A DNA stretch of 30,097 bases from NCBI GenBank assembly GCA_001970855.1, contig LSSN01006123.1, forward strand, positions 1 to 30,097, written 5' to 3'. Made by a program: the position numbers and the translations under genes. Source of the DNA: Smittium culicis (lineage: Eukaryota; Kickxellomycota; Harpellomycetes; Harpellales; Legeriomycetaceae). Positions 1-10,946 of the stretch are shown piece after piece (position 1 is the stretch's first letter; every line of letters starts with the position of its first letter). Under the pieces are notes generated by a model, which was not told the origin of the DNA, made no database searches, and was given only the letters and a program-made list of their open reading frames with translations.

Positions 1-316
1 TTTTTTTTTTTTTTTTTTTTTTTTTTTCGTATAGGAATCTTTTTAGCGTATTTATATAAATCAGTTACTGTGGATTGCTAAGTGGGGCGAAGTGGGAGGG
101 TTGAGGGTAAGTTATGGTCAAATTTGCGCACAGTATTCATGAATTAGGTATTTTTTGAACGGGTTATTATCTGACCTTTTTGTTTTTTGTAAATTTCAGT
201 TATTTTCGATTTTTTTATTTATTTTTTTTGAGATTGCGTACAAGTTTATTTTTATGGGATATCGAGTTAATTATACAGCATATCCCATCATGCTGTCTCT
301 ACAAACAGTCTCTCGA

Positions 317-327
317 CCCCCCCCCCC
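317..327. repeat. C11 homopolymer
   Basis: Eleven consecutive C on the + strand in otherwise AT-rich sequence. Similar tracts occur as G14 at 1639-1652 and C11 at 3584-3594. Tracts like this are prone to length error in sequencing. Confidence 0.9.
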
Positions 328-582
328 TCTTTATCTTTTTTCATGTGATTATAGTGACTATGTAATAAATGCTGTCGAAATTGGGCGCATTGAGTTTATG
401 GGAGCAGTTTCTGTGAACAATTTAAGGTTTTATGAATGATTTTTATTTTACAAGTGATTGTATTGATGTTTAATTCTCAATTGAGACTTTGATTTTGCTC
501 ACATTATTGGCATTAAGTAGATTTGACCTTTATTACGGAGGAACCCGAATGACGTATTTTCAACTGTTTGATTTTGGCCAAG

Positions 583-606
583 TTTTTTTTTTTTTTTTTT
601 TTTTTT
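583..606. repeat. T24 homopolymer
   Basis: Twenty-four consecutive T. Together with the poly-T at positions 1-27 it marks a low-complexity region where assembly may be unreliable. Confidence 0.9.
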
Positions 607-1638
607 GAAAAAAACGAGTTTAACAAAATTTAAGAGTTAGATTTTATTTATTAAATAGGAGGAGTTTACTAGGGGGGTAGGAGGAGAAGAGGGAAATAGG
701 GCTATATTCCAAAATATGTATTTGCTCAAATAAATTATATTATTTGGCTAAATGTATACAAAGTAGTTTGTATCATTTTTATATTATTTATATTAGCTTT
801 TTGACCGTTTATTTTTAATAAAAAGTTATTTCGTTATTGAAATGTTTATCACGAGATAAGTTATTTTATATGATTTTAGTTTCTTGAAATTGATTATTAA
901 TTTGTGTGTGTGAATGTTTAGTAAGAGTACAAATCAAGACGAACAAGTTTTTTTTTTTTTGCGGTTGGGGTAAAGAAGTAAATTTTAAAAGGGTAATGAA
1001 TATACGAATAAGGCTATGTATGGAGGGTGGGGAGGATGTGTTTGAGAAGGTCAACAAGTTTTCTCTAATAGATTGATTCTATAATATCAATTAGATAAAT
1101 TATTAACCGAAAGCGATACTCTATTAGATAATGTTTAATAGTATGGTCTAAATGTTAAACTGAATATGATGAGCATGAAATTTCGAATAGAAAAACACTC
1201 GCATCTAAAAATAATTTCACGCGTGCAAACTTGTTGGGTTTTTAATGGCAGAAGTGCGTATAGATATAGTTATTTGAGCACTGATGTGTTCGTTTAAGTG
1301 GCGGTAGAGGGTGGTATTTAGAGGAAAGATGCATTTAAACGATTAAATAGTATGTAGAAACATACTTGATCAAAAATGTACTTCAATAATGAATGGATTT
1401 AAAATTAAAAATCGCTGCTGCTCTTCAGTTTTTATTTTATTATAACAAATGTAGCATAGTGCACAATTCACGCAAATAAATTTGATTAGATAAAGCATAA
1501 AAAGAACAAAAAAATTAGCAAGTCTATGTTATTTTTTTTTTTTTATTAAAAATTTAAGGAATTTTCATTTTTAGACACGCGAGTTAATAAAAACAGCTTA
1601 AAAAAAAAGTAACCATGGAAATAAACTATTTTCGTTGT

Positions 1639-1652
1639 GGGGGGGGGGGGGG
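1639..1652. repeat. G14 homopolymer
   Basis: Fourteen consecutive G, the longest G run in the window, in the part of the upstream region where G exceeds C on the + strand. It could form G-rich structures or stall polymerases. No gene context explains it. Confidence 0.9.
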
Positions 1653-2219
1653 AGGAAGTGATGGAATAAAATATCCAAAAAAAAACCCGATTTCTTTTCG
1701 CTTTTTAATATTTTTTTTTATTTATTATTCAAAGTTGTGATAGAGATAATTTGGATTTTAAAAAGGTACCGAATCGGATTTTTTTTTGTTTGAGGGTCGA
1801 GGGAGTGTGAATTGTGGAAAAAAAGGGTGGAAGAATAATCACGTTCGATTATAATTGCAATTTGATAAAAGCAAAAAATAAAAAAAATGGGGTGACTTAG
1901 CTGATAAGATCTTGGTTGGTTTGGCTGAGGACGAAATGGCTTATCAAAACTGAAGGTTTGTAAAGAATAAGTCAGGCCATATACTTTTTGAACGAAGCAA
2001 GTAGGGTAAATGACATTGGCGAATGCTATAGGGCTTTGGGCAAATGATTTACTTTTTTTTTTTTATTTCGATTTAGGAAATAAAAGTAACGCCACTATTT
2101 TTTTTTTTAAATTGGAGTTTGAATTAGAGGGAAATAATTGGCGGGTTTTCAGATACGTCAATTATTTACTTTGTTGGTAGCGGAGGAGTCAAAAAAAAAA
2201 TTTTTATTCGTAGTCAAAG

Positions 2220-2935
2220 GCGGTTTAAGCACATAAGAATGGTGGTATAGAGCATGTGTCATAGGGTATAGGATTTAGGGCATGTAGCATGTAGCATGGA
2301 TCATGGGGGCAATGGGTGGGGAGGGAGAAGAGTATTCGTAAGCGTAGGGAAGGAATACGAGTCTAAAAGGGCCAATTTATAAGCGCAAGCGGGTAGATAG
2401 GCTAAATAGAAAATACCAGCAACAAATCAAAAGCAAGCCCAGTTGCTTATATTGGTTAAATGTAGAATCTGTGTCTTTTGGAGGAGATAATTAAGTCGTT
2501 TATAGGCAGATTAAAGGCAGCTACGGCGATTGCAGCGGCTATGCGTATTGGGAATAAAAGCGAAGGGCGTGAATATATGCTTCTACAGCCATCCAGTACT
2601 AAAATTGATTCATCGCATTTGTGATGCAGTAAGACGGCGAACTTAGATTTCATAGGCCATTAAGTGCACTGATAGGGGGGTATAGCCGCGCCTTTAGTCA
2701 AGGAATGTCCGATGTTGGCTGAGTACAATTTTTGCCAGTATAATTAGCGATTCGCCATCCAACCTGGATTTTTTTCAGACAATAGAAATGTTCATCACAG
2801 GAGAAATTCTCGATGCAGCACATATAGAGAGGGTTGGGTATAGATTCAGTTTGTATGTAAAGGTTATGCTTGAGCCAGTGTATAGCGTAGATCGAGGGGG
2901 GAAGGTGCACGGGGCATAGAATGTAAAGCGTTTAG
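2220..2935. other. Less AT-rich, higher-complexity island, unidentified
   Basis: Compared with its surroundings this block lacks long homopolymers, has more G+C, and opens with a short run of related words (GCATGTA, GCATGTA, GCATGGA, TCATGGG near 2280-2306). Two small frames are open on the minus strand (2456-2653, 65 codons; 2698-2910, 70 codons), and a roughly 50-codon frame is open on the + strand across part of the first. None matches a family I recognise. The block could be a worn fragment of a mobile element or of a minus-strand gene. I cannot decide from sequence alone, so no gene is called. Confidence 0.4.
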
Positions 2936-2981
2936 TCCGTGTGTACACTTTCATTATACCAGATTTATCAATATTCCAGCA

Positions 2982-3058
2982 CTAATCTACCACAAATCAA
3001 CCTCTAATCTACCACTAGTCTACCACTAACTAACCTCTAATCTACCGCTAATCCAACG
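2982..3058. repeat. 11-bp tandem repeat (minisatellite), seven units
   Basis: Seven head-to-tail units of exactly 11 bp, consensus CTAATCTACCA. Units 1 and 3 are identical and the others differ at 1-4 positions. The phase is kept throughout, so this is a true tandem array, degrading into ATAACTCTTAC at its right end. It lies about 730 bp upstream of the bHLH gene start, just to the right of the composition switch near 2940. It is not a telomeric repeat: the unit is too variable, too short in total and internal. Confidence 0.85.
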
Positions 3059-3784
3059 ATAACTCTTACAGTAATTGGCTGCTTATCAGTCGCGCTCTGG
3101 GTTTTCTGACACACTTTCCGCGCTAAAATATGCTGTGACTGTAAAAGGCATTTGCGATGCCATGAATTTATTCATTTTCGGAATGCATAACAATTCATCG
3201 TATTTTCCATTTTTGTCCATCTTTTATTACCCTTATTTCTGATCTATGCCATCGTATTGGTCCGTCAACTTATACTACGCTCAATCTCGCTGGTGGTTGG
3301 CTGATCTCATCACAAGCTTCCCAAATAAAAAATTAAATCGTCGTATTTGGCCAAATTAAGTATATTAATTGAAAACTGAGTCTGTACTTTTCTTTTCCGT
3401 AGATTTTTTTTGACTTTTGTCATTTTCTCCCAAATGCACTAATATTTCGCGCATCTTTTTCTCCCCAAGTTTTTAATATATATTAGCCCTGTATTTCTGC
3501 TTCTCTTGTAACCTCGCTTACTTACAAAAAAATAGTTTTGTTTATCCTACTACCTCATATCCTCTATCTCTTTTTCTACTAAACCCCCCCCCCCTCCCAA
3601 CACTCCCCTTATATACCCCCATTTACCACCACTTCTCTTTTCTTAACTGCCCCTCCCTTAATACTTTCCTAAATACTACCACCTTTCTTTTACTTACATA
3701 CTTCTCTCCTTATATTCTTATTACCACCACCCATTATATTCTACCATATACCCCCCTCTCCCCTCCTGACCTTCCCTCCCCAGC
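3059..3784 (+). promoter_or_regulatory. Pyrimidine-rich leader/promoter region of the bHLH gene
   Basis: There is no coding frame here. From about 3420, and especially 3540-3784, the + strand is almost entirely C, T and A with very few G, and includes C11 at 3584-3594. It runs directly into the ATG at 3785. Pyrimidine-rich leaders are common at fungal promoters and transcription starts. The extent here (over 200 bp) is unusual even beside the other genes of this window, whose upstream regions are simply AT-rich. I saw no clear TATA box and no obvious sterol regulatory element. Confidence 0.5.
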
Positions 3785-6380
3785 ATGGATCGCAGCCTTG
3801 ACTCTAATTCAAAAGATTCTCAACCTAACAACTCTGTCCCGCTTAGCTCTTATTTACAAACCCTTGACGACCTCGATTTTTTGAACGACTTTGACTCTTT
3901 CCTATCAAATTCCTTCCCTAAAGAGCCCATCGACTTCAATAGAAATAACATTTCCCCCTTCCAACCAGATATACCTTACAGCAACAAATCCCAACCCTCC
4001 AATACTGACTTTTCTCAAAAATTACCCTCCAATAATCCCTCTAAAGCTGCTCTCTTGGATCAAAATCATTCCGGTTCCCTTGTGAACAATACCAATAACT
4101 TAAGCAATGATTTCTCTTTCCCAGAATCAATCCAAGGTTTTAATAACCGTCCACAATCCCAATTTACTCAAAATCCCTCCAACCCTCTCCCCTCTTCTAG
4201 AAATCATTCTCTACCCCTTGACACTTACCCCAACCCAAATCCAATTTCCCAAATTCAAACCCCTATAGAATCCCACACAATCGATCCCTTCTTCCAAAAA
4301 AAAATATCCTCTGATGTTTACTCTAACAGCGCATATAAAAATTCTTACAACAACCACAATGCCTCTCTAAAAGGTCAATTCAAATTTATCAACCCTGTTA
4401 ACATGGATCTAGCTGACTACTTCTCTGTCGATCTCGCTAAAAAAATCGAAAAAAAAGTCATGAATCATATCGACCAGTCTCCCGCATCAAAGCGCCTAAA
4501 CGTTGACTCCTCTGCTTTCAACCCAGACTCGCTTCTAAACTTAGACGCCTCCATAACACATAACGACAACCCAAACACTAACTCTGCCCATAGCTTCCCA
4601 CAACAAACCCAAATCTTTTTCAGCAACCAATTGCCCCAATACCCTCAAAACCCTCAATCCAAAATATCTTTTCCGCAAAATGGTAATTTTCCCTACTTTT
4701 TCCCTTTAACCCTTCTTTAAAGAGTTCTCTTTTAATTTTTCACACAATAACCTCTTTTTGTATTAAAAAAAATTTACTTTCCATTAATTCCCCTTTTTTT
4801 TCCTTTTTCATTTAAAAAAATTCTCTTCTTCAGAAATTCAGAGCAAGTCTTTGCAGTTCCCAAATAAAAATAACTCTAAAATCGATTTCCTAAATAAAAA
4901 CCCAGGTTCTAGAAACCCCCCTGACTACAGCAGTATAATTAATAGTTTCCATTCCATCGGTCAGAATATCAACGCTTTTCGAAATTCTGATGATAACCCA
5001 ATCAATGACCCCGTCCAGTTCAACAGCTTTTTAGACTACCTTGATATCAACGAATATTCTAATAATGTGGAAACTGACATCCAACCATTTAAATCCGACT
5101 TGAACTATTTAAATTATAACGCTTTTACCCCTCAAATAAACCAGATTACTTCTGTAGATCCTCCAAACAATGCATCCAATTTAAGTACTCCCAGCCAAGA
5201 ATCTTTCAATAATTTAATAAGCCCCGCACCTACCGCTTCCCCCAAAAAATCTGAAGCCAGTAATGTAAAAAGAAAGTCCATATCGCTTAGCAACAATCAT
5301 AGTACCGTTCCAATTGATACTACCATGGTCAGCAGTAAATCTATAAACCTTCCTGCATCCAGCAACCCAACTCAAACTTCTGATGACCAACTAAACCCTT
5401 TAAAGAGGAAAAAGTTGAAAAAAATATCTAAACCTCCAGAAAAATCTCTTGCCCCTACCATGTCCATTAAGCCCAAAACTAAGAAAAACTTGCCTATCTC
5501 ATCGCAATTACCCGAGCCCAGTAAAAAAATTATCTCTACTTCTGCTAAAAATGTAACAGCTAGTGCCCAAAAACAAACAAACAAGCCTGTAAGACGTAAA
5601 GTTGCCCACAACGAAATAGAAAAGCGATATAGAAGCAATATTAACAATAGAATACATGATCTCAAAAATGCAGTCCCTGCATTAGCAAGAGCCAAAACTG
5701 ATTCTCCAAATAAAATTATTTGCTCGAACTCTAATGTTGACGACTTGAATTCAGCAGACCAATTTTCATCTCTAAATCCTATTACCAATGACTCAACCAA
5801 TTTAAATACTAACCCTGCTCTTAATTTACATGAAGAGATAAAAATTGGCGCAATTACTAAGCTCAACAAGGCCACAATTCTCACAAAAGCCACTGAATAC
5901 ATTTACAAACTTAGAATTTCAAATTACCGCTTAAAAAAACACGTCCAGCTACTCGCAAACGAAATCGCATCGCTTCCAAATGGAAATTCTAATTTAGAAA
6001 AAATTTTACTACTCCTCGAAGACGAAATTCAAAATAACCCTCCAAACTTCCAAGTCCCTGAAAACTTCAACTCAAAATCGCGCAAAAACAGCATATCCAG
6101 CAAAAGTTCAGATTCAAGCGCTCCAAATTCTGATTCTGAGCTTTTTAGCCCTAATATCTCCAGCACTAGTTCAAGCACTTTTTTACCGCAAAACCAACTT
6201 GTCAGCAACGCAAACAAGTTTGCCTCTAGCTCTGTTGAACCATCAAACTCGCACAATTTAAACCTATCATTCAACTTTGTTTCCCCAAAATCATTCTCAG
6301 CATCGCCAAAATATTCAAGCCGCAACATCCCTAACCGCCCTCGTGACTATTCTCACATTTCATCTGGCTCTGAGGACTAA
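3785..6380 (+). CDS. SREBP-type bHLH transcription factor, no membrane anchor
   Basis: Two exons, 3785-4682 and 4834-6380; the 151-bp intron (GTAATT..TTCAG, phase 1) joins them in frame to give 814 residues. The bHLH domain lies at about residues 554-680. Its basic part reads HNEIEKRYRSNINNRI, and Y565, in place of the usual arginine, is the hallmark of the SREBP family, which binds both sterol elements and E-boxes. Helix 2 follows (AITKLNKATILTKATEYI, then a leucine-zipper-like stretch). About 50 polar residues are inserted in the loop. Only one weak GT lies in that stretch, so it is not a missed intron. The N-terminus is Asn/Ser/Pro-rich with an acidic-hydrophobic patch (DDLDFLNDFDSFL) suited to activation. 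No transmembrane segment follows the bHLH, unlike anchored SREBPs, so it should be constitutively nuclear, as in yeast Tye7. Target genes are unknown. The upstream leader is pyrimidine-rich. Confidence 0.88.
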
Positions 6381-7798
6381 AGAAAATCTTTTTTTTTTGT
6401 TACTATTTATACTTAAAATTGTATATTTTATATAATTATCACTCCAAATACTGTTTATTTATATAATTCCACCTCATTCAAATTCATTCCAAATTTTCAC
6501 ACCAAGCAAAAAAAAGTTTTGTTATCATTCTTCCACTACCTCACACACATACACACACTCTCTCACCTCTCTCTCCAATCCAATTCCATCTGACAAAAGT
6601 CACTAGCCCTAAAAAGGTTTTTTTTCTTTCAATATATAATTTTGTACATAATTCAAAAAAAAATATATATATTCTATTACTGTTATTAACCTATATTCAA
6701 CTCACAAAATTATTTTTACAAGAGTTCTTGTATATATAATCTCAAATATTGTTAATTTATTTTATAAAAGATTATAACTATTCAACAATCTATAAATACA
6801 TAACATACATTCAATGAATCAAACAATTGCTTATTATATTTGGAATTATTTATTAAATTTTTAATTAATTTTTAATCTTGTTAATGCCTTTAATCCTAAA
6901 TAAATTTTAAAAATGCAATGTTGGCCAACACGATTCCATAAATGACACAGATTTTGAGTAATAATAGCCACATAAAATTTTTTTTTGAGTATGCAAAAAA
7001 TTTATCGAGCCTAGAAAGAATAATTTAGTATAGAAATCATTAAAAATGCGAAAGTGCTGTTTATTTATTTATTTATTTTTTGAAAAGGGATCGCATTTAA
7101 TATCGAGGGGTTGTTAGGGTTGGATCAATTTTCCAGTAAATATCGGGATGTTTAAGTTTCTTGGTTATTAGCACAGGTCCGCAGGTATGACATAAATCTT
7201 TGAGAATACTAGCTCATCTGATGTTGATGTGTATGATGATGAATCTGTAAAAGAAATGTTCGCCCATAAAAATAACATACAAACATTCAAAGATAACAAA
7301 CAAACAAATATCAAATTGTGAATGCAGTAACGGACAAGTACCCATACTCGTCCCCTAAAAAAATTTTTTTTATTATTAACATGGAAAGGTTTGTTAGTAT
7401 TGGAAATCAGTTGCTTATATTCCTTTACATACCAGAAATAATATTTACGAGCAAAGCTGGTTTTAGCAGAAACACTAAAAAAAAAAAAATAAAATAAAAA
7501 TAAACGCCTAGTCCATCCCCTCGTCCCCTCTCCCCCCCAATTCTTACAAGTTTTTTTACTATTATTATTATTATTTTTTGCGAGGATGTGTTTTGAAACT
7601 TTCACTAGTCGCTTTGAATTTTTGCTATTCGAGACTATTATTTTATACCTTTTTGTTTAAAAAAATATATATATAAAAACTCGCAATTTTTATATTTTTT
7701 AGAACAATTACTGGCTTGTACTAATTTCAGTGCCTGATGTATAAATATTAAACCCACCGACCTCGTACGTTTTTCGAATATTCGCAATTATAAAGAAG

Positions 7799-8014
7799 AT
7801 GCAGAATTGGGAGGATACTTATCCCGCAAAAATACCATATACTCATGTATACTTTGCTATGCGATATTAGTCGCATTTAATTTTTCTTTTTTCTTTTTTT
7901 TTTTCTTTCCTATTATTGTTTTACTCGATAAAAAAAAAAAAACAGAACCAAAAAGCTGCTATGCCGTTTGACCCTTCCCGCCATCAAAACCCCACTTTTC
8001 TTCGTTGCTTGTAA
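7799..8014 (+). CDS. Doubtful two-exon micro-ORF, 38 residues
   Basis: ATG at 7799 opens MQNWEDTYPAKIPYTH (7799-7846), followed by a GTATAC donor. A CAG acceptor at 7945 joins in frame to NQKAAMPFDPSRHQNPTFLR plus two residues and a stop (7946-8014). The composition (Trp, Pro, Asp, Arg, His) is more protein-like than the surrounding AT-rich DNA, and the 99-bp intron is of usual size here. Against it: the protein would be very short, the acceptor is preceded by poly-A rather than pyrimidines, and I recognise no family. It may be noise or part of a longer gene. Confidence 0.15.
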
Positions 8015-8905
8015 AATTTTCAAACTTTGCAATACCCTAGATTGCATCATTGATTTATTTTAATTAGCATATCTGATGAGCCATATATATATATCTATAT
8101 TTAAACTGCAGTAGCTAATTAACTAATTCCAAACACGAATATCAATACTCAGTTTCAGGATTGCACTTACTGCCTTGAACCCAATCGCGAAATTCATTTA
8201 TATAATAAAAAAAATACTTTACCAAAAATCAGTTTTTTATGCTTTTTTAAAGGCTATTTGACCCTCGAAATGGGATATAAGCGCTATCAAATATTTTTTA
8301 TTTGCTTTAAAATCATGAATGTATACTTATATCTGTGCTAAAATAAAACTTTCAGAAATAAATATATTTATCGAATTTATTTACGATTTCTCAAACTGAT
8401 TACACTTTATACTCTGCATTTATCAAATAAAAATTGAAATTTCGTAGTTAAATATCCATTTCTAAAATATATACATATACTAGCTATAGTATATACTAGA
8501 CAAGTTTATTATTAAATATTAATATAACTTTTAAATAGTCAAACTCAGCTCATTTAGCAAATGTAAGCTGGTTTTCAAATACTATTTATATTACGTATTA
8601 CTCTTGGATATAAGTTTTTGTTCATACACCATAAAACGCTATTATACCAATATTCAATCGCTTTAGATATATCTGACAAACACAATTTTGTAAGAAACAG
8701 TATAAAAATGTCCATGCAATATTTTCAAAAAAAGTTAATACTAATCTCAAGTATGAGCCTATAATGTAAAATCTCAAATATAACGGGGTTTCAGCAGTTA
8801 ATTTACCTATATACAGTTGATAAATTTAGACCTGCCGATCGATATTAATATTTTTGAATAACGATCGAAAAAAAAAATTAAGTAAAATGAGCACCAAAAT
8901 GAACC

Positions 8906-8930
8906 TAGAATCATTTTTTTAATGATTCTA
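8906..8930. repeat. Perfect inverted repeat, 10-bp arms, T5 loop
   Basis: TAGAATCATT, five T, then AATGATTCTA: a perfect 10-bp stem with a 5-nt loop in intergenic DNA. It lies about 2 kb from the nearest gene start, so it is unlikely to be a promoter element. Confidence 0.8.
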
Positions 8931-10806
8931 TTTTTTCTCTTGTTCTTTCTATTTAGTTAATAAATAGTCAATAGCTGATCATGGAGCATGAATAAATGCA
9001 AAAAACTCAAATTTTACTAGATTCAATATTTTTTCCCCTTTAAAAACTATATAAATGGCATGGAGTTGCTTATATTGAAAAAGGAATTCATATGCATCTC
9101 AACCACCAGTGCTGCTATCCTTCGACACGTACTGATATGATCTTTCATTTACAATGAAGCAAGCCTCAATATAAATAAAAAAGACAGCACACTGATTCCA
9201 AAAATTTTTATAATTTAAATGTTAATGTAATAGAAAAAATTGTATATATGAGATAATTACATATAGTGATTTTCATTTCAAGCGGGAAAATTTCAAAATT
9301 TAATATATCACATATATTTGAAAATAATAAAAATATCACATGAAACCAAAGCTAAAAATAACCGAGTGACTATATTAGCCAATAACCATGTTTTCAATTT
9401 TTGGAAACAAAAAATGACAATGGTGAAATTAATTGAAATTTATGAACTCAACGTTTGCTGTATTTTTTTCCATTCTATCCCAGAATTTTTAGAATTGGAG
9501 ATTTATGATTACTGCAAATGGATAATAACATAATTTATAAATCACCATTATATTTCAATACTATCCATATTGACTACTTTAGATATAAAGCGGTTCCTTT
9601 ATCTTGGGACCTCTATTGTATTTTTTATTTGAAAATTTAGATTTTTAGATGTAGATTGCTATTACTACACCCTGCTCATCACGACGCCTTTGACTAAAAG
9701 GTCAGAGTAAATGATCTTACATTCGCGTTATGATATACACTGTAAATATGTAAATATTTTTACTTTTAATTAGATTTGATTCTATTGTATATATCTTGTA
9801 TTAAAATGAACAGTATAAATTAAAAATTACTAAGATTTTGTCAATTCTCTAGATTTTTAAATTTAAAAATATGTATACACATAACCCCTCATAATAATTA
9901 CTTTAGTTAGTTTTGAGCACGTTTTTAACTTTTTCACCTTTAGACTTTATTGGCTACTTTATAGTATACTAAGGTTACTCAGAGTTCCCAAAATTCAAGA
10001 TCAAAAGGAAATATCTAGCTAATTTATAATTTATTAAATTAATATTATAAATTTATCATAATTTTGGATTATATCAGCGTAGGTAGCGGTGTGGTAATAT
10101 GTGAAAGTAATTATGCTCCTGTGTATTGAAGTGCCTGAATTTGTTTCTATTTCTCTAATAACACCTCTCTTCCCCCTATTAATTTAGGCTTGTTAGGCAA
10201 TATAGTGTTTTGACACAGGAATTACTCAAAAAATAAAAACAGAGCTAAATTGTGTTTGTTTTAACTTTTTAAGGGGTTATTATTATTATTGTCTTTTTCT
10301 TTCAGAGTTCTGCTATAAGAAAAATTTATACATGGATATCACTTAATAGACTAAACTTGTTAATGTTCACTTTTCCCCTCAAGTTGTTAAATTCTTCAAA
10401 TTAATTTCGAGTTCAAAGTCAACATAAAAAATTTAGTATCTGCATCTTTAGTAAAGTTCGATACTTGAAAAATCTTTTTTATCAAAAAGTGGAAAATAAT
10501 TGCTTGATTCTTTTATTAGAAGATGAAGTATATTCGAAAATCTATCTAAATCTTTTTTGGGAGGTTAAGGGGTGCATTGCTTACTACTTCAATATCGAAT
10601 TGTAATTTAAATGCCTGTGAAAAAGTATATTGTTATATCAAATAGCAATATTATAATTTCAATTATAACAATACCCGTGTTATATCAGCCCCATAATTCT
10701 CCTTTCTGAAACACTAATAAATAAACAAATAAAATAATTTAGAAATAACTAATAATTAAGTTAAAGAATAATGTTTAAAATAAAAGTCTGCCATCAGTAC
10801 ACAAGT

Positions 10807-10814
10807 TATAAAAG
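10807..10814 (+). promoter_or_regulatory. Possible TATA box of the acyl-CoA synthetase gene
   Basis: TATAAAAG lies about 133 bp upstream of the ATG at 10947. It fits the TATA consensus, but TA-rich words are frequent in this region, so the call rests on motif quality and spacing only. Confidence 0.3.
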
Positions 10815-10946
10815 CTCATAATTTATATGCATTTATTCTCCATATAAAATACTAGCTCTTTCCCATTAAACTCGATATTCTTTTTTTAACTAAGTACTAT
10901 TAAACCATACTTCCAAGCTAAGCTAAAACCTGTATTACTGTTTGAT

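Larger units (their letters stand above)
1..2219. other. AT-rich, homopolymer-rich region without a recognisable gene
   Basis: I see no supportable gene here. The segment opens with a run of 27 T at the window edge and contains T24 (583-606), C11 (317-327) and G14 (1639-1652), plus many shorter T and A runs. Short open frames exist but are low-complexity and have no family resemblance. From about 640 onward the + strand carries clearly more G than C (for example around 660-700, 1780-1830 and 2160-2219), opposite to the next gene downstream. Read on the minus strand this would be a C/T-rich leader like that of the bHLH gene, so an unseen minus-strand transcript is possible. Confidence 0.6.
6381..10946. 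other. 4.6-kb AT-rich intergenic region
   Basis: No supportable gene. The first 200 bp after the bHLH gene remain C-rich (CA/CT-rich near 6540-6590) and probably hold its 3' untranslated region. The rest is AT-rich with microsatellite-like ATT and TA runs (7560-7577, 8082-8092). Frames of 70-145 codons at 9318-9533 (+) and 7168-7605 (-) are rich in Asn, Phe and Lys codons expected by chance in AT-rich DNA and resemble no family. A perfect hairpin (8906-8930) and a doubtful tiny two-exon frame (7799-8014) are listed separately. I saw no tRNA or other structured RNA. Confidence 0.6.

Noticed and set aside
2982..3058. Telomere-like repeat
   Set aside because: The unit is 11 bp, variable, only seven copies and internal; it does not match a telomeric consensus.
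5690..5853. Unspliced intron in the bHLH loop
   Set aside because: Only one GT occurs, and the nearest AG would give an intron of about 19 bp; the frame stays open.
5372..5902. 176-codon frame antisense to the bHLH exon
   Set aside because: It lies wholly opposite the bHLH domain, which has clear protein similarity; the antisense reading resembles no family.
7168..7605. 145-codon minus-strand frame
   Set aside because: Contains runs of Asn, Lys and Phe from microsatellites and poly-A/T; no domain, no convincing start, and only a short stretch looks non-repetitive.
9318..9533. 71-codon + strand frame
   Set aside because: AT-driven composition, no splice context and no resemblance to a known protein.
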